NCBI GenBank assembly: GCA_021030915.1
Contig: JAGEMR010000058.1
Coordinates: 62,001-126,000, forward strand
Source of the DNA: Astrothelium macrocarpum
Taxonomy: Eukaryota > Ascomycota > Dothideomycetes > Trypetheliales > Trypetheliaceae
Reading direction: 5' to 3'
Length of the DNA stretch: 64,000 nt
The translations under genes and the position numbers were made by a program. Position 1 is the first letter of the stretch. Each line of letters starts with the position of its first letter. The notes below the pieces were generated by a model, which had not been told where the DNA came from, made no database searches, and saw only the letters and a list, made by a program, of their open reading frames with translations. Of this stretch, positions 44,301-57,033 are shown piece by piece.

Positions 44301-47145
44301 GGCATTCAAGGCTCGTGGCGGTTTGAGTGCTCAGGCTGGTTCTGTTGCAAATAAAGCCGCTCCGGTGCAAAAGGCTGACACGAAAGATTTCATGAAGAAG
44401 CGCCAAGCGGAAATGGAGGCCAAGAAAAAGCGAGACGCTATGGCGATTGCCGCTGCTAAGAAAAATATTGGCCCTGGAGCTATTACACCCATACCTGCGG
44501 CAGAAAAGGGCGCAGGGGTGATGGTCTCTTCTGATGAAGAGTCATCTGAAGATGAGGAAGCGGCCGCAATGGATCGAGAGTTGTTTGGAATTGAACCAAA
44601 GAAAAAGAAGACGGCGAATCTTACAGCTTACGAAGAGGAGAAGAAAAAGGCTTTGGCGAGAGAAAAGGCGAGGGGTCCTGTCAAGAAACAGAGATATCAA
44701 AGGTCTGCGAGGGATTTGAGGGCTCGACTTGCCCCCGATCTCTCGCCATTGCACAAGATCATCTTAAGCTGGAATTACTTTCATGAAGGAGAATTCCCTC
44801 CCAACTCGGAAAGAGACAATTATACAATGATCACGTCCAAATTCCGGAGTCCTCAGGAGTATAAAGATACTTTTCAGCCTCTACTTACTCTTGAAGCTTG
44901 GCAAAGCTTCGTCAAAGCACGAGAGGAAGAAAGCCCTCGATCTTTTGAGGTCAAGGTTGCCGATCGAACAAGCGTTGATAATTTTAGCGAAGTCAGCACT
45001 GTCATGACACATGCAGAAAACAAGGAGATCAACATTGCAGAAGGTGATGTTGTACTATTATCGAAAGCTCGTCGTCCAACAACATCACCTGATGAACCTC
45101 ATTGTATGGGGCGAGTCATGCGCATCACTCGTAAAAAGGAATCCCTCGACGTGTTATACAGAGTGGTTCCGAGTCAATCTCTCGTATCTTCCCTTCGACC
45201 GAACTCGACTGTCTTTGGTGCCAAGGTTCTCTCCCTTATACCGTTAGAGAGAGAGTATGGCGCATTGACGGGTCTCGAATACTACGATCTCTGCACAGAG
45301 ATCGTCAGTGCCAGTCCATCGCCCATGTTGAGTTATACCGACAAACAATTGGATCCAATCATTACCAATTACAAGGTCAACCAAGCACAAGCAAAAGCCA
45401 TCAAATCGGCCTTTGATAATGATGCTTTCACATTGATCCAAGGTCCACCAGGAACAGGGAAAACGAAGACTATAGTAGCAATCGTAGGTGCCTTGCTCAC
45501 AGGTTTCATACGCGAAAAGTCCACAGCTATTCCACAGCCGAAGCAGCTTAACCACAACGGCTTTCCTGTGAAAGGTGATGGGCCTCCTCCAAAGAAGATG
45601 CTTGTCTGCGCGCCGAGTAACGCTGCTGCTGACGAATTGGTGATGCGTCTCAAGGAAGGTGTTAAAACTTTGGACGGTCGCTTCCACAAAGTCAATATCG
45701 TTCGAGTTGGTCGCAGCGACGCTATGAATGCAAATGTCATGGATGTCACCTTGGATGAATTGGTTAAGGCAAGATTAAAGATTGGTTCTGGCGATGTGGA
45801 CAACTCTCGTGAAGAGACGTCGAAGCTAATGCAGGAACATAAAGAAATTTCACGACAACTCAATGAGGCTCGCGCAGTACTCGATGAAGTTGAAGGTAAA
45901 GGCACGAAGGCGCCCACCGATGTCAAAGACAAGTTTGAAACACTCAGGCGGCAAAAAACGATGCTCTCAAATAAAATTGACAGCGCAAGAGATAGCGAAG
46001 GACTGGCGCACCGTGCAGCGGATATGAACCGCAAGCGTGCTCAGCAAGCTGTTCTCGATGAGGCTGATGTCCTCTGCGCTACACTCTCGGGATCGGGTCA
46101 CGAAATGTTTCAAAATCTGAATATCGAATTTGAGTCTGTGGTCATTGATGAGGCTGCGCAGTGCGTCGAAATGAGCGCTCTGATCCCTCTCAAATACGGT
46201 TGTGCAAAGTGTATATTAGTCGGCGACCCCAAACAACTCCCTCCCACTGTATTCTCCAGAGAAGCAGCACGACATCAATACGAACAATCTCTCTTCGCGC
46301 GCATGGCAAACAACAACCCAAACGACGTCCACCTCCTCAACATCCAATACCGCATGCACCCTCACATATCTGCCTTCCCTAACAAGACTTTCTACGACAG
46401 CCGTCTGCTTGACGGCGACAATCTGATGACCTCTCGCAATGCGCCCTGGCACCGCAACGAAATCCTCGGCGCCTTCTCTTTTATCGATGTCCAAGGCCAG
46501 CACCAAACCTCCGCGAAAGGCCACTCGCTTATCAACATCGCTGAAATCGAATCTGCCATGCTGCTCTACGATCGACTCAAACAGGACTATGCCTCAGCCG
46601 TGCCCTCTCGTGGCGGCGGCATCGGCGTCATCACTCCCTACAAATCCCAGCTGCGCGAGTTCCGTGACAGGTTCTCGCGCCGATACGGCGCGCAGATCAC
46701 CGAGGCCATCGAGTTCAACACCACCGACGCGTTTCAGGGCCGCGAGTGCGACATCATCATCTTTAGCTGCGTGAGGGCGTCTCCCGCGGGTGGCATCGGT
46801 TTCTTGCAGGATATTCGCCGGATGAACGTCGGCTTGACACGTGCACGGAAGAGCTTGTGGGTCCTGGGGAATGCGGCGAGCCTGTCGCGTGGAGAGTATT
46901 GGCGGAAGCTAGTTGAGGAGGCGAAGGCGAGGAACTTGTATACCTCGGGAGATCTGGCAGCAAGGTTGAGGGCGGGTGCGTCTGCGGCGAAGAGTGATGG
47001 GAAGAAGGGGCCCTCGAGTGCGGATGACGAAGATGTTGAGATGGAAGATGCGCCCCCTGTAAATGGATGGGGGGCGCCTGGTGAGTTCAACAGGAAGCGA
47101 GCGAAAGGAAATTCGCCAATGCCACCGAAGAAGGCGAAGAACTAG
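41362..47145 (+). CDS. sen1: Sen1-type superfamily 1 RNA/DNA helicase
   Basis: Sen1/senataxin unwinds RNA:DNA hybrids and ends transcription of non-coding RNAs by RNA polymerase II. Three exons (41362-41390, 41442-41777, 41841-47145) give 1,889 residues. The first two junctions yield MSEDIAQILFKLQKLPEGLH and a Glu-rich coiled segment, matching fungal Sen1 N-termini (RCDICIREY). The large N-terminal helical domain runs to about residue 900, with a basic and acidic linker around 850-980. The helicase core holds Walker A GPPGTGKTKTIVAIV near residue 1323, DEAAQ near 1557, GDPKQLPPTV, QYRMHP, and the final motif MNVGLTRARKSLWVLG. The C-terminus is basic (PPKKAKN), a likely nuclear signal. The last 350 bp switch from C-ending to G-ending codons. 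Confidence 0.95.
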
Positions 47146-49756
47146 GTCTCATAGAATAGAACGATACTTAATGAATGTATTATAGTTTATTGTAATAATA
47201 CGGGGGCTGGCCGAAATATAAATGACAATGATTTGAAGACCTCCAGACGCTGGGCCTGAAGCCACTATATGATATTTTAGGCAGTTGTTTTCTTAAATCA
47301 ATCTATTGACGATCGTGCCATAGTCTCATGGGGATAGTTTGGATAGCAAATGACCATGCCTAAGAAGGACTTGTATTGCCTGAGCTTTGGGCTTCATACG
47401 GTCAAAATCCTCGGTATACGAATATATCTAGTATAATGTACGAGCTCTGCTTTTGATGTGCACGATAGCCTATTCGTCGATTCGATACATAGAGGAAAAC
47501 CAAATATAAATGCATTTCTAGATTGAGTAGATTCCGTGGATCTATGCATGGGAGAGGTGTACATACATCATCGAGTTGTTCCGTGAGCTGACGCGAGGAC
47601 GTTGTGGAAGCAGGAAGGCAAAAAGACAGCGTGCGGACCAGCATGAATTACAGCGAAAATAGTATGATAGCTATATATATGGTTTGAACGCTGGATAGAT
47701 TGGATGAAATCCAGAAGCATCAGGACTGAGAACGGAATCAAGAAAACGTCCAAATGATTTATTCATCCCTTTGCGAATAGTCGTGAGTCGAACCCAGCTA
47801 TAAAAAAAAGGCGCCTCTCGACAGTACAACTTAATGGAAACTTCACACCAAGTCTAGTAGAACTTCTAGAAGAACTTGCGAGGACTTCAATCTCTGTGAC
47901 CATCTCAAGCAGTTCGCTTGGTGCCCAAGTTCTGGGAGGACACGTTCATCAGCAATTCGCTGGCAGTCCGTTCATTGCAGCAATTCGCTAGCATATCGTC
48001 AAGCCTTCTCAGACCAGTGATCGATGACCACTAAGCCATACCCTCGAGCAGGTAGAATATTTTTTGTATTAAATTATAAACGTTCAGATTTTGGTAGTTT
48101 TGAAAATAATCCGAAAATAAGGAGAAGGCAAAGAAGCAAAAACGAAAAGAAAAGGAAAAGAGAGATCAGTCAAATAGAATAGAAGCCCACATCAATAGCT
48201 TATAATTCATGTTATGAAAATATGGTAAGACCTATACAGCCACGAATCGAGTCGTTTAGCATCAGCTTGGGGATTCCACCAGGCTGATGAGCGGAGTCTA
48301 TAATCTCCATTTAATGCTCATTTATGATGGACACCAGGCCATCGACTTGGACTGAATGTAAACCTGTTGGTATGCAATACATGTCACTAAATGTTCTTAC
48401 ATTCAGCTCCAGGAAAGGCAGTTACAAACGCTGTTCTCGTTGTCTTTCTTCCACAATACTTTACATCTGCAACCTGCGCATTGAATCTAATATGATGCTA
48501 GACACCCCAGTTCCTTGAGACACGCATCAAGGGCCGTATCACCATTTGATCCGATGAAGTCGAGGAATATCCGATGGGAAGGTCAGGCATTGGCTGAACC
48601 AACGAAATGACATCGCACTCAAAGCAATTTATCACCACTAACGATGCTTGGCTGTTCTACGGGGCTACATATATGATATTTTTTATATTGCTTGAGGGGT
48701 TGAGGACAAAGCGACCCATTGGTAACATGATCGAGTTCTTTCCTAAAGAAACGATGCACCATGAGACGTTGGCAGAAGGTTGATGGATTCGTGGCGTCAG
48801 CTACGCTAGTCCTGTCCCATCTTAGCCTCCTGTGCCACCCAAGGCGTAAGGGATAAATGTCAGGGTAAATGTCAATCTCCCTCCATCTATCTCGTGCAAC
48901 AAATCCCCGGCTGTGTCTACTAAATAGACTGGTCATTGGTGAGCTCATAGCTCCATCCCAACGTGTGTCTGTAGTACCTCCATCTTGTCTCTGCTGTTGG
49001 GATCACGCCGAGGGAGCGCTGGTCACTATGTACACTCCTTGCTGGCTGAAGCCTGTAACCTACTCTTCTATTGATTCGAAATGGCTAAGAAAGTACCGAT
49101 ACCTTCCAAGACGAGAAATGACAGTTTGCATCTTTGCCAGCACACTGCAGTCAGCCGCTTCCTTGCCTTCCGATTCGGTGCACAATCTACCAGTACCACG
49201 AAACCTAGCTTTGGTCAAACAGCAGCAATAACTCCTGAATATCCTAAAACATCCAATAAATAGTAGGCAGATCGCTTCCTGAAAGCAGATGCTTCGGTTA
49301 CACATTTCATGCAGGAGGCTTCCTTTCTTGTCCAACCTCAACCCCTCAACCGGAGCAGCGGCATCTATTCACTTCTTGCATGCTGACTTCTAAAAGCTTC
49401 TCCCATCTCTTTTTCTCTTTCCCCTGACCGTGAAGTCTTTATTCGTCCCTCTCCAAGCATGATAGCATTGATCACATGGCCTTATTATATCCTGGACCGT
49501 GAGCTGACTTGATTCTGCAATCATTCTGCCGTCTTCGGACTCCTAAATTCATGCAAGATATTAAGCTAGTCCTCAAATGTATGCCTCGAAATCGGCAGGC
49601 AAGTGTTAGCATGAGCGTGACCCACAGGTAAGACCACTGTTCAGTATACATATCTTCCCACCGACCACAGTGCATAGAGATGTGGCAAAGACATGATGGA
49701 TGTTCTGGGATTCAAGTCAAAGAGTCAACCTAATTTTCATGCCAGGTTTCTAGACC
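47146..49756. other. 2.6-kb gene-poor region with short repeats and heat-shock-element-like motifs
   Basis: No supported gene. At 47837-47844 and 47860-47877 there are GAA/TTC inverted pentamers (GAAACTTC and GAACTTCTAGAAGAACTT) resembling heat-shock elements. Just downstream (47.91-48.0 kb) the sequence AATTCGCT with flanks recurs two to three times. Short open frames on both strands have no recognisable domain. Confidence 0.4.
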
Positions 49757-52222
49757 ATGAAGGCTACAGATGCTCCGAGCAGGGACCCGGACCTTTCAGA
49801 CGCTGAAAACCTTGTCTTCAGTCCGCTGAAGCAAGTTCCAGATTCGGTGAAAAATAAACCAGCAGCAAGGAATCTCTTCAAGAGGCCTGAGCCGAGGTTC
49901 GCAAATGCTCAAGACACACATGAGCTAGCTTATTTCTTGAGGAATACGGGGCCAGATGTGGAGTTAGGATCACGAGATATTCCCCTGAAAAAGTCGGCAA
50001 ATACTACAAGATCCACTATCTCTTTGATTAAACGGGGATATCGGCAATCTTATTTGTCTCTTTCTGGCAAGTCTCCTAGGTAAGTTCTGCGGACAAGGTA
50101 CATAGTCTGCACTTATTTCAAGATCTAGTATCTCTGTTATACCACATTGATCTTGACAGGCATTTTGTGCAGAAATTTTCAATCACACTGGCTGATTTTG
50201 CTCTGACATCACAGCAACTCAAAGCGGGCCTCTCATGCCTTGATCCAAGGAACTGTTCAACGAATCTCAAAGACTGGTATATGCCCTCTTCGCATCGAAT
50301 GCTTCATTGATGAACCATTGAACAGGCAAGAAGTATCTAGCCATCGATCCATCTCTATCAATTTCGGCGAATGCAATTTCGGATAATTCTGCGAAGTATT
50401 TCATACCCATGATGCCCCTACGCGTCAACAAACATCTTACCAGCTTGTTAGGTCTTCTGCCGTCTCAAATTTATCTCTCGACTTGCCTGAAGCGGATGCC
50501 GGGGATTGGGACGAATGGATTGCGCATCTGAGCTCCACCAACCATTCTCAAAGTGCCGATGGAAATCAGTCAGACTCTAATGAGCTTATTCTCAACGATT
50601 CGTGTGAGGACAAGGTTATATATGGTGGGACTGTGACTATTGATGCAGATACTATCAGCTCCTCTGTCTTGGACACTGGTGGGTCCAATTGCTCAGGAAG
50701 CCCAGTGCTATTTGCGCCAGCACCAATTCGACCTCTCCAGACTATCCAGAGCCGGAAACTGTGGAGACAGGAGGATGAAGAGATATCCCCAGTACCCTGC
50801 AGATCTGTTTATCGAACGGCTCTGACTGATGGTGAAGCACTGCCTGTCGCTTTTGAAAACTTTGCTCAAAGAGATTGTTCAGATATACCGCTACAATTGC
50901 TAAGGGGAGCGCGATCTCCAATTCCTCGGCATTTGAGCATCTCCCCTCAACACACATACTCAAGAACAAAGCCACTGGACGTAGATAGGTCTTCATTCAG
51001 CGATGATTCCAGTCCCTTTCTGCTTAGCAACGGCAACTCAGCCCATATTTTATCTCTTCGACCTCCTACCAGTCGTGAAGAGAAAAGCCGAATGCGTAAG
51101 TTGCGTGATCTTCAGTGTAGCCGTCAGAGCATCGGACTTCTGCAGAAGCCGACTCAGAATGAAAAGGTCTTCGTCACGGACAAACACGACATTGCAATGT
51201 TTCCAGCACCACCTCGCAAGAACCTTGCTCGAGAATATGCACCGATCGCGAAGACAAAACTGATTGATATCGAAATGTCTGGTAGGAATGAGCCAGACGT
51301 GGATCTTTCATCGAAGGGAGATGCATCATTCACAGAACAATTGTCTCTCTCTCCTATCATGCTCGTTGCCGAACAGATTCCTTTTCCGAAGACATTGAGA
51401 AGAACCAAGCCAACACGCCTGGTCTTGCGAGACAACAATTTCTTGCCTAAAGAAGACGCTGTTGTAGCTGCTTGGCCAGATGATTCGGGTCTCATTAATT
51501 CGAGATTCGATTCTCACATTACTCGAGACGTTGACTTAAGGAGCCAAGGTACGACACATAAAGAACAGAACTCGGCTCGATTCGATGCGCCATCCATCCT
51601 GTCACCCGAAAACCGTGCACCTCAAGAAACAAACTCTGCAGACACAGCCCCTTGGACTATGTTGAGACGATCCGGATTCTCTAAAGCAAGTCCACCAAGC
51701 TCCAAAATCATTGATGCCCGTGGCCGGAGTCTTCCATCCCTTTCCAAATCTTCTCCTACAAGTTTCGATACTAACAATGTTGCGTCAGAATTGGATCTTG
51801 CACAATCCCTCGCATGTGGCAGCATCGTGTCGTCTCATTGCTCCACAATGTCTCAAAAGATAAAACTGGAAGCCAATATCGAAGCATTGGAGCGACAAAA
51901 CAGGCTTTTAGAAGCAGCTTTGATGGCAGTGCTGAGGACCGGTGGTGCTGTGGATAGATATCCTTGTGGAAGCGGTATCGTGGATGGACATGACGGAAAA
52001 AAACATGAGGTGAGCGATGCTGACGAGAGTCATGGAATCGATAGTAAGAGAGAAAACCGTGAGATACTCAAGGGTCTTCAAAACAGTAACCTAAATGTCA
52101 TTGGCGATAAGATCGAAGCAGGGCGACTTGGTCCGTACTACATTCACAATCCGATTAGAAGTTCCGCTGAAGAACTAAATGCTTTAGATTTTTTCATGAA
52201 GACCAGGAAAAGGAGTACGTAG
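49757..52222 (+). CDS. Hypothetical protein, 741 residues, short C-terminal coiled coil
   Basis: I do not recognise this protein. Four exons keep one frame: 49757-50079, 50215-50276, 50326-50395 and 50452-52222, with introns of 135, 49, 49 and no extra beyond 56 nt (50396-50451). The protein is Ser/Asp-rich and mostly disordered, with many SP/TP sites. The first 110 residues hold FSPLKQVPDSVKNK and a block ending RSTISLIKRGYRQSYLSLSG that may be the most conserved part. A coiled coil of about 25 residues lies near residue 620 (KIKLEANIEALERQNRLLEA). The C-terminus ends in DFFMKTRKRST. Disordered composition with one coiled coil suits a scaffold or spindle/cytoskeletal adaptor, but this is only a guess. 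It converges with the asparagine synthetase gene. Confidence 0.65.
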
Positions 52223-52735
52223 GTGTGTCAAATGAGGAACGGGATTGTGATAGAGAGGTCTTTGCGACGTGCTTGAGTTTTAGGCTTCTGCATATTGATA
52301 GCTTGGCATATTGGACATTCTCTAAGTCGATTTTGGAATACTCAAGATTGTAGCAAAATCATTATTGTTATCATTGGCCTCGCTCAATTTTAATATTAGT
52401 TCCGATTGGCGATACTGCTAAAATGTAAGATTAATTCAAAAATGGTTCGAAACGTCGCAAACCATCCTATCAATGCCAGGATTTGAGATTTGTATGCATT
52501 GCAGCTGTGGGATCTTTTCTACTATCTCGTTAGCAACGCACATCCAAGACTTGTGACATAAAATATAATATCATGATCAGTCTCACGGCCGAACAGAGTC
52601 GCATCCAATGGGAAAGAATGAACGGATTGCCAAGCTACGCTAGTCAGAGCCCATGTTTGGGCACAGCTCAATACGCACCCGCGCTTTACAAAAATCCCAC
52701 AATACCGCACAATCTCTCTATCGTCACTCGCGCAT
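52223..52735. other. Intergenic, converging 3' ends
   Basis: AT-rich 3' regions of the hypothetical and asparagine synthetase genes. No gene is seen. Confidence 0.4.
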
Positions 52736-54948
52736 TTACCATCCGGGCGGCTCTGCCTTCTCAATTCCAAAGCGCTGGCTCAGCACGACCCATTGTGCAA
52801 CCGTGATCACGTATCTCATGGCATTCAGATCACCTTCATCCGAAAACGCATCTTCAAATCGCTTCGTCACCATGTCCACGTCCAGAAAGCCCAGCTGTTC
52901 GACATTCTCGGGTGTAACCAACTTTACAAGCATTGCATGCAGTGGCTTTCCCTTCTTGTATACGATCGGTGCAGAAAATGGATGCTTCTTGCGTCGATAC
53001 AGCTCGTCGAGAATGTAGGGCTGGGCTGCCTCGCGCAGGATCCATTTCTCGGTCAGTTCGTTAGTGACTGGATCATACTTGATCTTCATGTTGGGAGGAA
53101 GCCCATTAACGTATTCGGTCAGGTGATGATCGAGGAAAGGAGGACGACCTTCAAGTGAGTGACTCATTTCCATGCGGTCGCCCATGCAGGTGAGAATGAA
53201 GTTGGGTAGAATAGACTTTATCCAGATATACTGTGAGGTATGAAGCGGATGCCAGGTGTCTTGGATAAGGGTCAAAGTTGCATTGTCAGGGTTACTTGCT
53301 CGGGTTTCTTGGGGGTCGAGATCGCCGTAACATTTGGTCCACTCTGCAAAGTCCGCCATAGTCACCGTCCAGAGAAGTGAGGAGATAGACGTATTGTTGA
53401 GATTACGCCGTGCTATCGAGGATGAGGTTGCGGTGAACTCCGAAGAAGTTCCTTTGTAACCGGGTCGAGACCCTGCTTCCAGGGCACTTGTTAATCTGGC
53501 GCGCATGCCTTCATCTATGTGGTATGTGGGAAATGTTTGATCTGGTGCACGAAGGAAATCCGGATAGAAGTGCCAGTAGCCACCGAAATGCTCATCTGAT
53601 CCCTCACCGGACAAGATAACCTTGAAGCCGTGATCATGGGCTAATTTTGACAGGGCGAATTTACCAACATAGTTTAGATCGGGGTTGTGATGCTCGCTGA
53701 AATAGGTAGCATCTGCAAACTTGTCCGCAAATTTGGTCTCGTTCATGCGTTCCGTAATGAGCTCCAAGCCAAGCATATCGGCCGTTCGCTGCGCCACGGC
53801 TTCACATACATCTTGTCAGCATTTGTAGAAAGTCTTTTTGCAACAATGCTTGAATTGAAGCACTTACGGCCTTCATCAAATTCAGTTCCTTTTTCGAATC
53901 CTATACAAAAACATTTCATTTGCTGCTTGGCTACCGACAAGTCGCGGCCACTCTCGCGGCATTCTCCTTCAACGATGGACATCGCTATCCCACAAATTGC
54001 AGCTGAATCAATACCCCCGCTCAAATAAAACCCGATTGGAACGTCAGCAATCAGACGGCATTTGACAGCTTCGAGCAGCTTGTTCCTCAACCCAACAATC
54101 ATCTCATCCTCCGAACGATGGTCCTGAATATTTTTATCGGGATAAGTCAAGTCCCAGTATTTGCGTCGTTCCGTGTGGCCTTTGAAGGCTTCACAAGTCA
54201 TCAAATACCCAGGGCGAAGCTGATCATAAATTAGAATTGATCGTCTAATTTTGAGACGCACAGCTCCTAGCATACCTTTTGGACGCCTTGAAAAATTGTC
54301 TTTTCATTATGCAACCAACTGTCATCAATAAGACTTCTCACGTCCCATTTAGGTTTCCATCCAAACGGCAAAAATCCTTTTGCTTCTGAGCAGAAGATTA
54401 GATGATGATCGACGACTGTCCAGAAAAGCGGCTTGACACCGTAACGATCTCGTGCTGCAAAGAAAGCCTTGCGCTTTGAATCATAAAGGCAAAGGGCAAA
54501 TTCGCCGCGTAGCTCAGATACAAATCCAGGTCCATATTTCAGATACAGTGCTACAACCGCTTCGCAATCGCTATGGCCGTTGAACTGATAAAACTCTTTG
54601 AGATCATTGCGCTCGTTAGTGTCCATGTAAATTTCTCCATTGACCACGGCATACACGCCATGCTCACTCTGGAACGGCTGCTTCCCGGAGTCCGAGAGGT
54701 CGTTGATTGCAAGACGCGTCAAACCCAAGGCTATGAACCACAGTCAACATCAGCTGTTTGTGAAACGTGTAGATTTTCTCACCAATTCGATTGTCATTAC
54801 TGATCCAAATGCCATGCGAGTCCGGACCACGGTGATGGATTGTCGTGAGGCTCGTTTCAACGGTGCTTTCAAGAAGTTGACGATATTGGCAATCCAAGCC
54901 AGATTGATGAATACTTTCAAGAGCAATAGTAGCGATAATTCCACACAT
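52736..54948 (-). CDS. Asparagine synthetase, glutamine-hydrolysing (AsnB type)
   Basis: The enzyme hydrolyses glutamine and uses the ammonia plus ATP to convert aspartate to asparagine. Four exons (54948-54783, 54730-54276, 54219-53868, 53799-52736) give 678 residues. The start codon at 54948 places Cys2 (MCGIIATIAL) as the class II amidotransferase nucleophile; a longer frame from 54978 would bury it. Glutaminase blocks are HHRGPDSHGIW, LGLTRLAINDL, NGEIY and FAARDRYGVKPLFW. The synthetase domain carries the PP-loop SGGIDSA near residue 272, then LSGEGSDEHFGGY and MEMSHSLEGRPPFLDH. At 678 residues it is longer than the classic eukaryotic enzyme of about 570, so it may be a paralogue with a specialised role. 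No biosynthetic cluster is visible next to it. Confidence 0.9.
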
Positions 54949-57033
54949 GGCTTTTCCCAACTCCCTCGACCTTATCACAGTACAGTTATCTGTAAACGAA
55001 TCCGATCAGCTTATTTACCTCAAAGCGAGTCTCACAATTGTGTTCTAGCTGCCCCATTATATAGACCGCCGCAGCATCAAGTGAGAAGTTGGTAATGCTC
55101 CGTAAGTGGTAGCAAGTCCGTTCTTCTCGGTTGTCATGAACTCCGGTGAGACTTACGAGTGAGTGTAAGTAGTGAGGCTTCATTAAATCCTCACTAAGGC
55201 TATGTGCGCCTGTCATGTGGTTTTTTGCCATGACGGCGCTTCATGGAAGTAGTGCTCTCCGTTCTTCGCGTCGCCGCTTCCCTTGGTTCAGGTTTCATGC
55301 CGTAACAAAGAGACACCAAGAATGTCTGTTTAAGTATCATCGAAGCAACAGGAATCGACCATGTGGTTGCATCGAGGAAGCTGCAATGGTGTCATAATAC
55401 TACAAATTTTCTATGCAAGGAAACTGCAGAAAGTATTCGCTAGAATGCAGGATTTCTATACGTTTCGGATAGCATTGCTCACAATCGGAGATAACAGTAA
55501 GCACGCCATGTTACTTTTTGCTTTGACTGCCACCGCATGCAACTAACATGGATTTTGGATACCTACTTTGTTCTCCAGCGATGAAGACTGGTAAGAATTG
55601 CGGTAGCCCTTGCTCCACTTCGATGTAGCTGGGAAAACACGGGGAAAGAACGAGCCAGTTTAGTTGCCCAACCGAGGAAAAAAATGACCAGTTATTAGTC
55701 AAGATGCCCAAACAAAAAGTCATCAAAGTGGCTAACGGTACCGAAAAAAGGAGAGCCCAACGGAGTTAGCCTTGGAAAACCTCAGAACACGAACCTTGTA
55801 CTGCAACATTTCCGAATTGTTTTCGCTTTGAAATTAGTTCACTGATGGCTTAGTTGGTGCGTTACAAGGGTCATTTGTCTGAGTCTTTGTTTCTTTGTGA
55901 CATTGGTATAGCGCCCATGGTGAGAGCCGATCACCGCATGGTTGTTAGAAGACCCCAACCGGCCAAGACGTACCCACACACATTGGGTATGCAAGGTGTG
56001 ATGGCTTTGAAAGACGGACTCGACTACGAGCATCTGGATATGCAAAAGCTGAAAGCAGTTAGGGATAGAGAGCAACAGATACTACTTTCGGGAACAATGT
56101 TTTTCCTAAGCCGTGTCCTAAACAACCACATTCTTACCCCTTTACTCTTATCCATAAAGTCGATCAAGAGACGCCCGCTTAAGAACTTGTATCTTTATAA
56201 GGCTATTGAACTCAACGGTGATGAGTATCAAGAATAAGAGACATTTCTTTTGGGTGCCGTCTGCCTTGCCTTACGAAGCGAAATCGCAGATCAATCATTC
56301 CAAGGAATTCACAATCTCGCACTGCCGCAACAGAGACGTAGGACCCCACGAAGAACGGATATCCCTTTCATCTTTTGCTAAGCATGAGGCTTGTTGGAAT
56401 CGGCGTAGAACACATGTTAGAAGAATGCTGAAATTTGTCGTGTCAGTTGCAGCAACATCATGCAAATGTTGATCTGAATTCCAACGGTCTCGGCATAGTC
56501 CTGTTCTGGTTGAGGGACTGGATTGAATAATCAGTGATCAAGCCGGGCTGACGGGTACTCTTTGCTGAATCTAATCCTATCTTGGCGTTAAGAAATGTAG
56601 TCTTCAGATGGCTACAACGGTAAGGCGCATCTTCGAAAGGGACCAAACATATATGCCTTTGGTCCTGATCCCAAATCTATCGCGGCTTTGGACTTGAGGA
56701 TGTATCTAATACACGTTGCTGAAGAAAGCGTCATTGTGGGATTTCGGTAACCCGTGATAGCTGCCCATTGATATATCGTAAGTGACTAAAAGGGAAAATT
56801 ACCGTGCGAATCGTACTAGAAGAAAGGGGTAATTCAGTGAAGCATGTGCCATTTCCTCATTTGGCTCTGCACGAAATATCTGCATGCGTCACAAAGACTC
56901 CGGCTCTTGAACATGCTCAAGTGACCTTTCGCCTTCACATGTCACGCTCCCAATCACTTCTGTGAATCATCTATCCAGGCTTCGCTCATCATTCAAATAA
57001 TCTAGACATCCATCTGCAGCTCAGCGAACCAAT
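54949..57033. other. 2.1-kb intergenic region
   Basis: Upstream regions of the divergent asparagine synthetase and BTB-like genes. A 127-codon frame at 55854-56237 has no recognisable domain, no intron signals and is not supported. Confidence 0.4.

Noticed and set aside
45369..46034. 221-codon minus-strand frame over sen1
   Set aside because: Overlaps the conserved helicase motifs on the other strand and has no likeness to any family.
47765..47805. tRNA-like B-box (GGGTTCGACTC on the minus strand)
   Set aside because: The flanking bases cannot form a T-arm stem and no A-box or acceptor stem is present.
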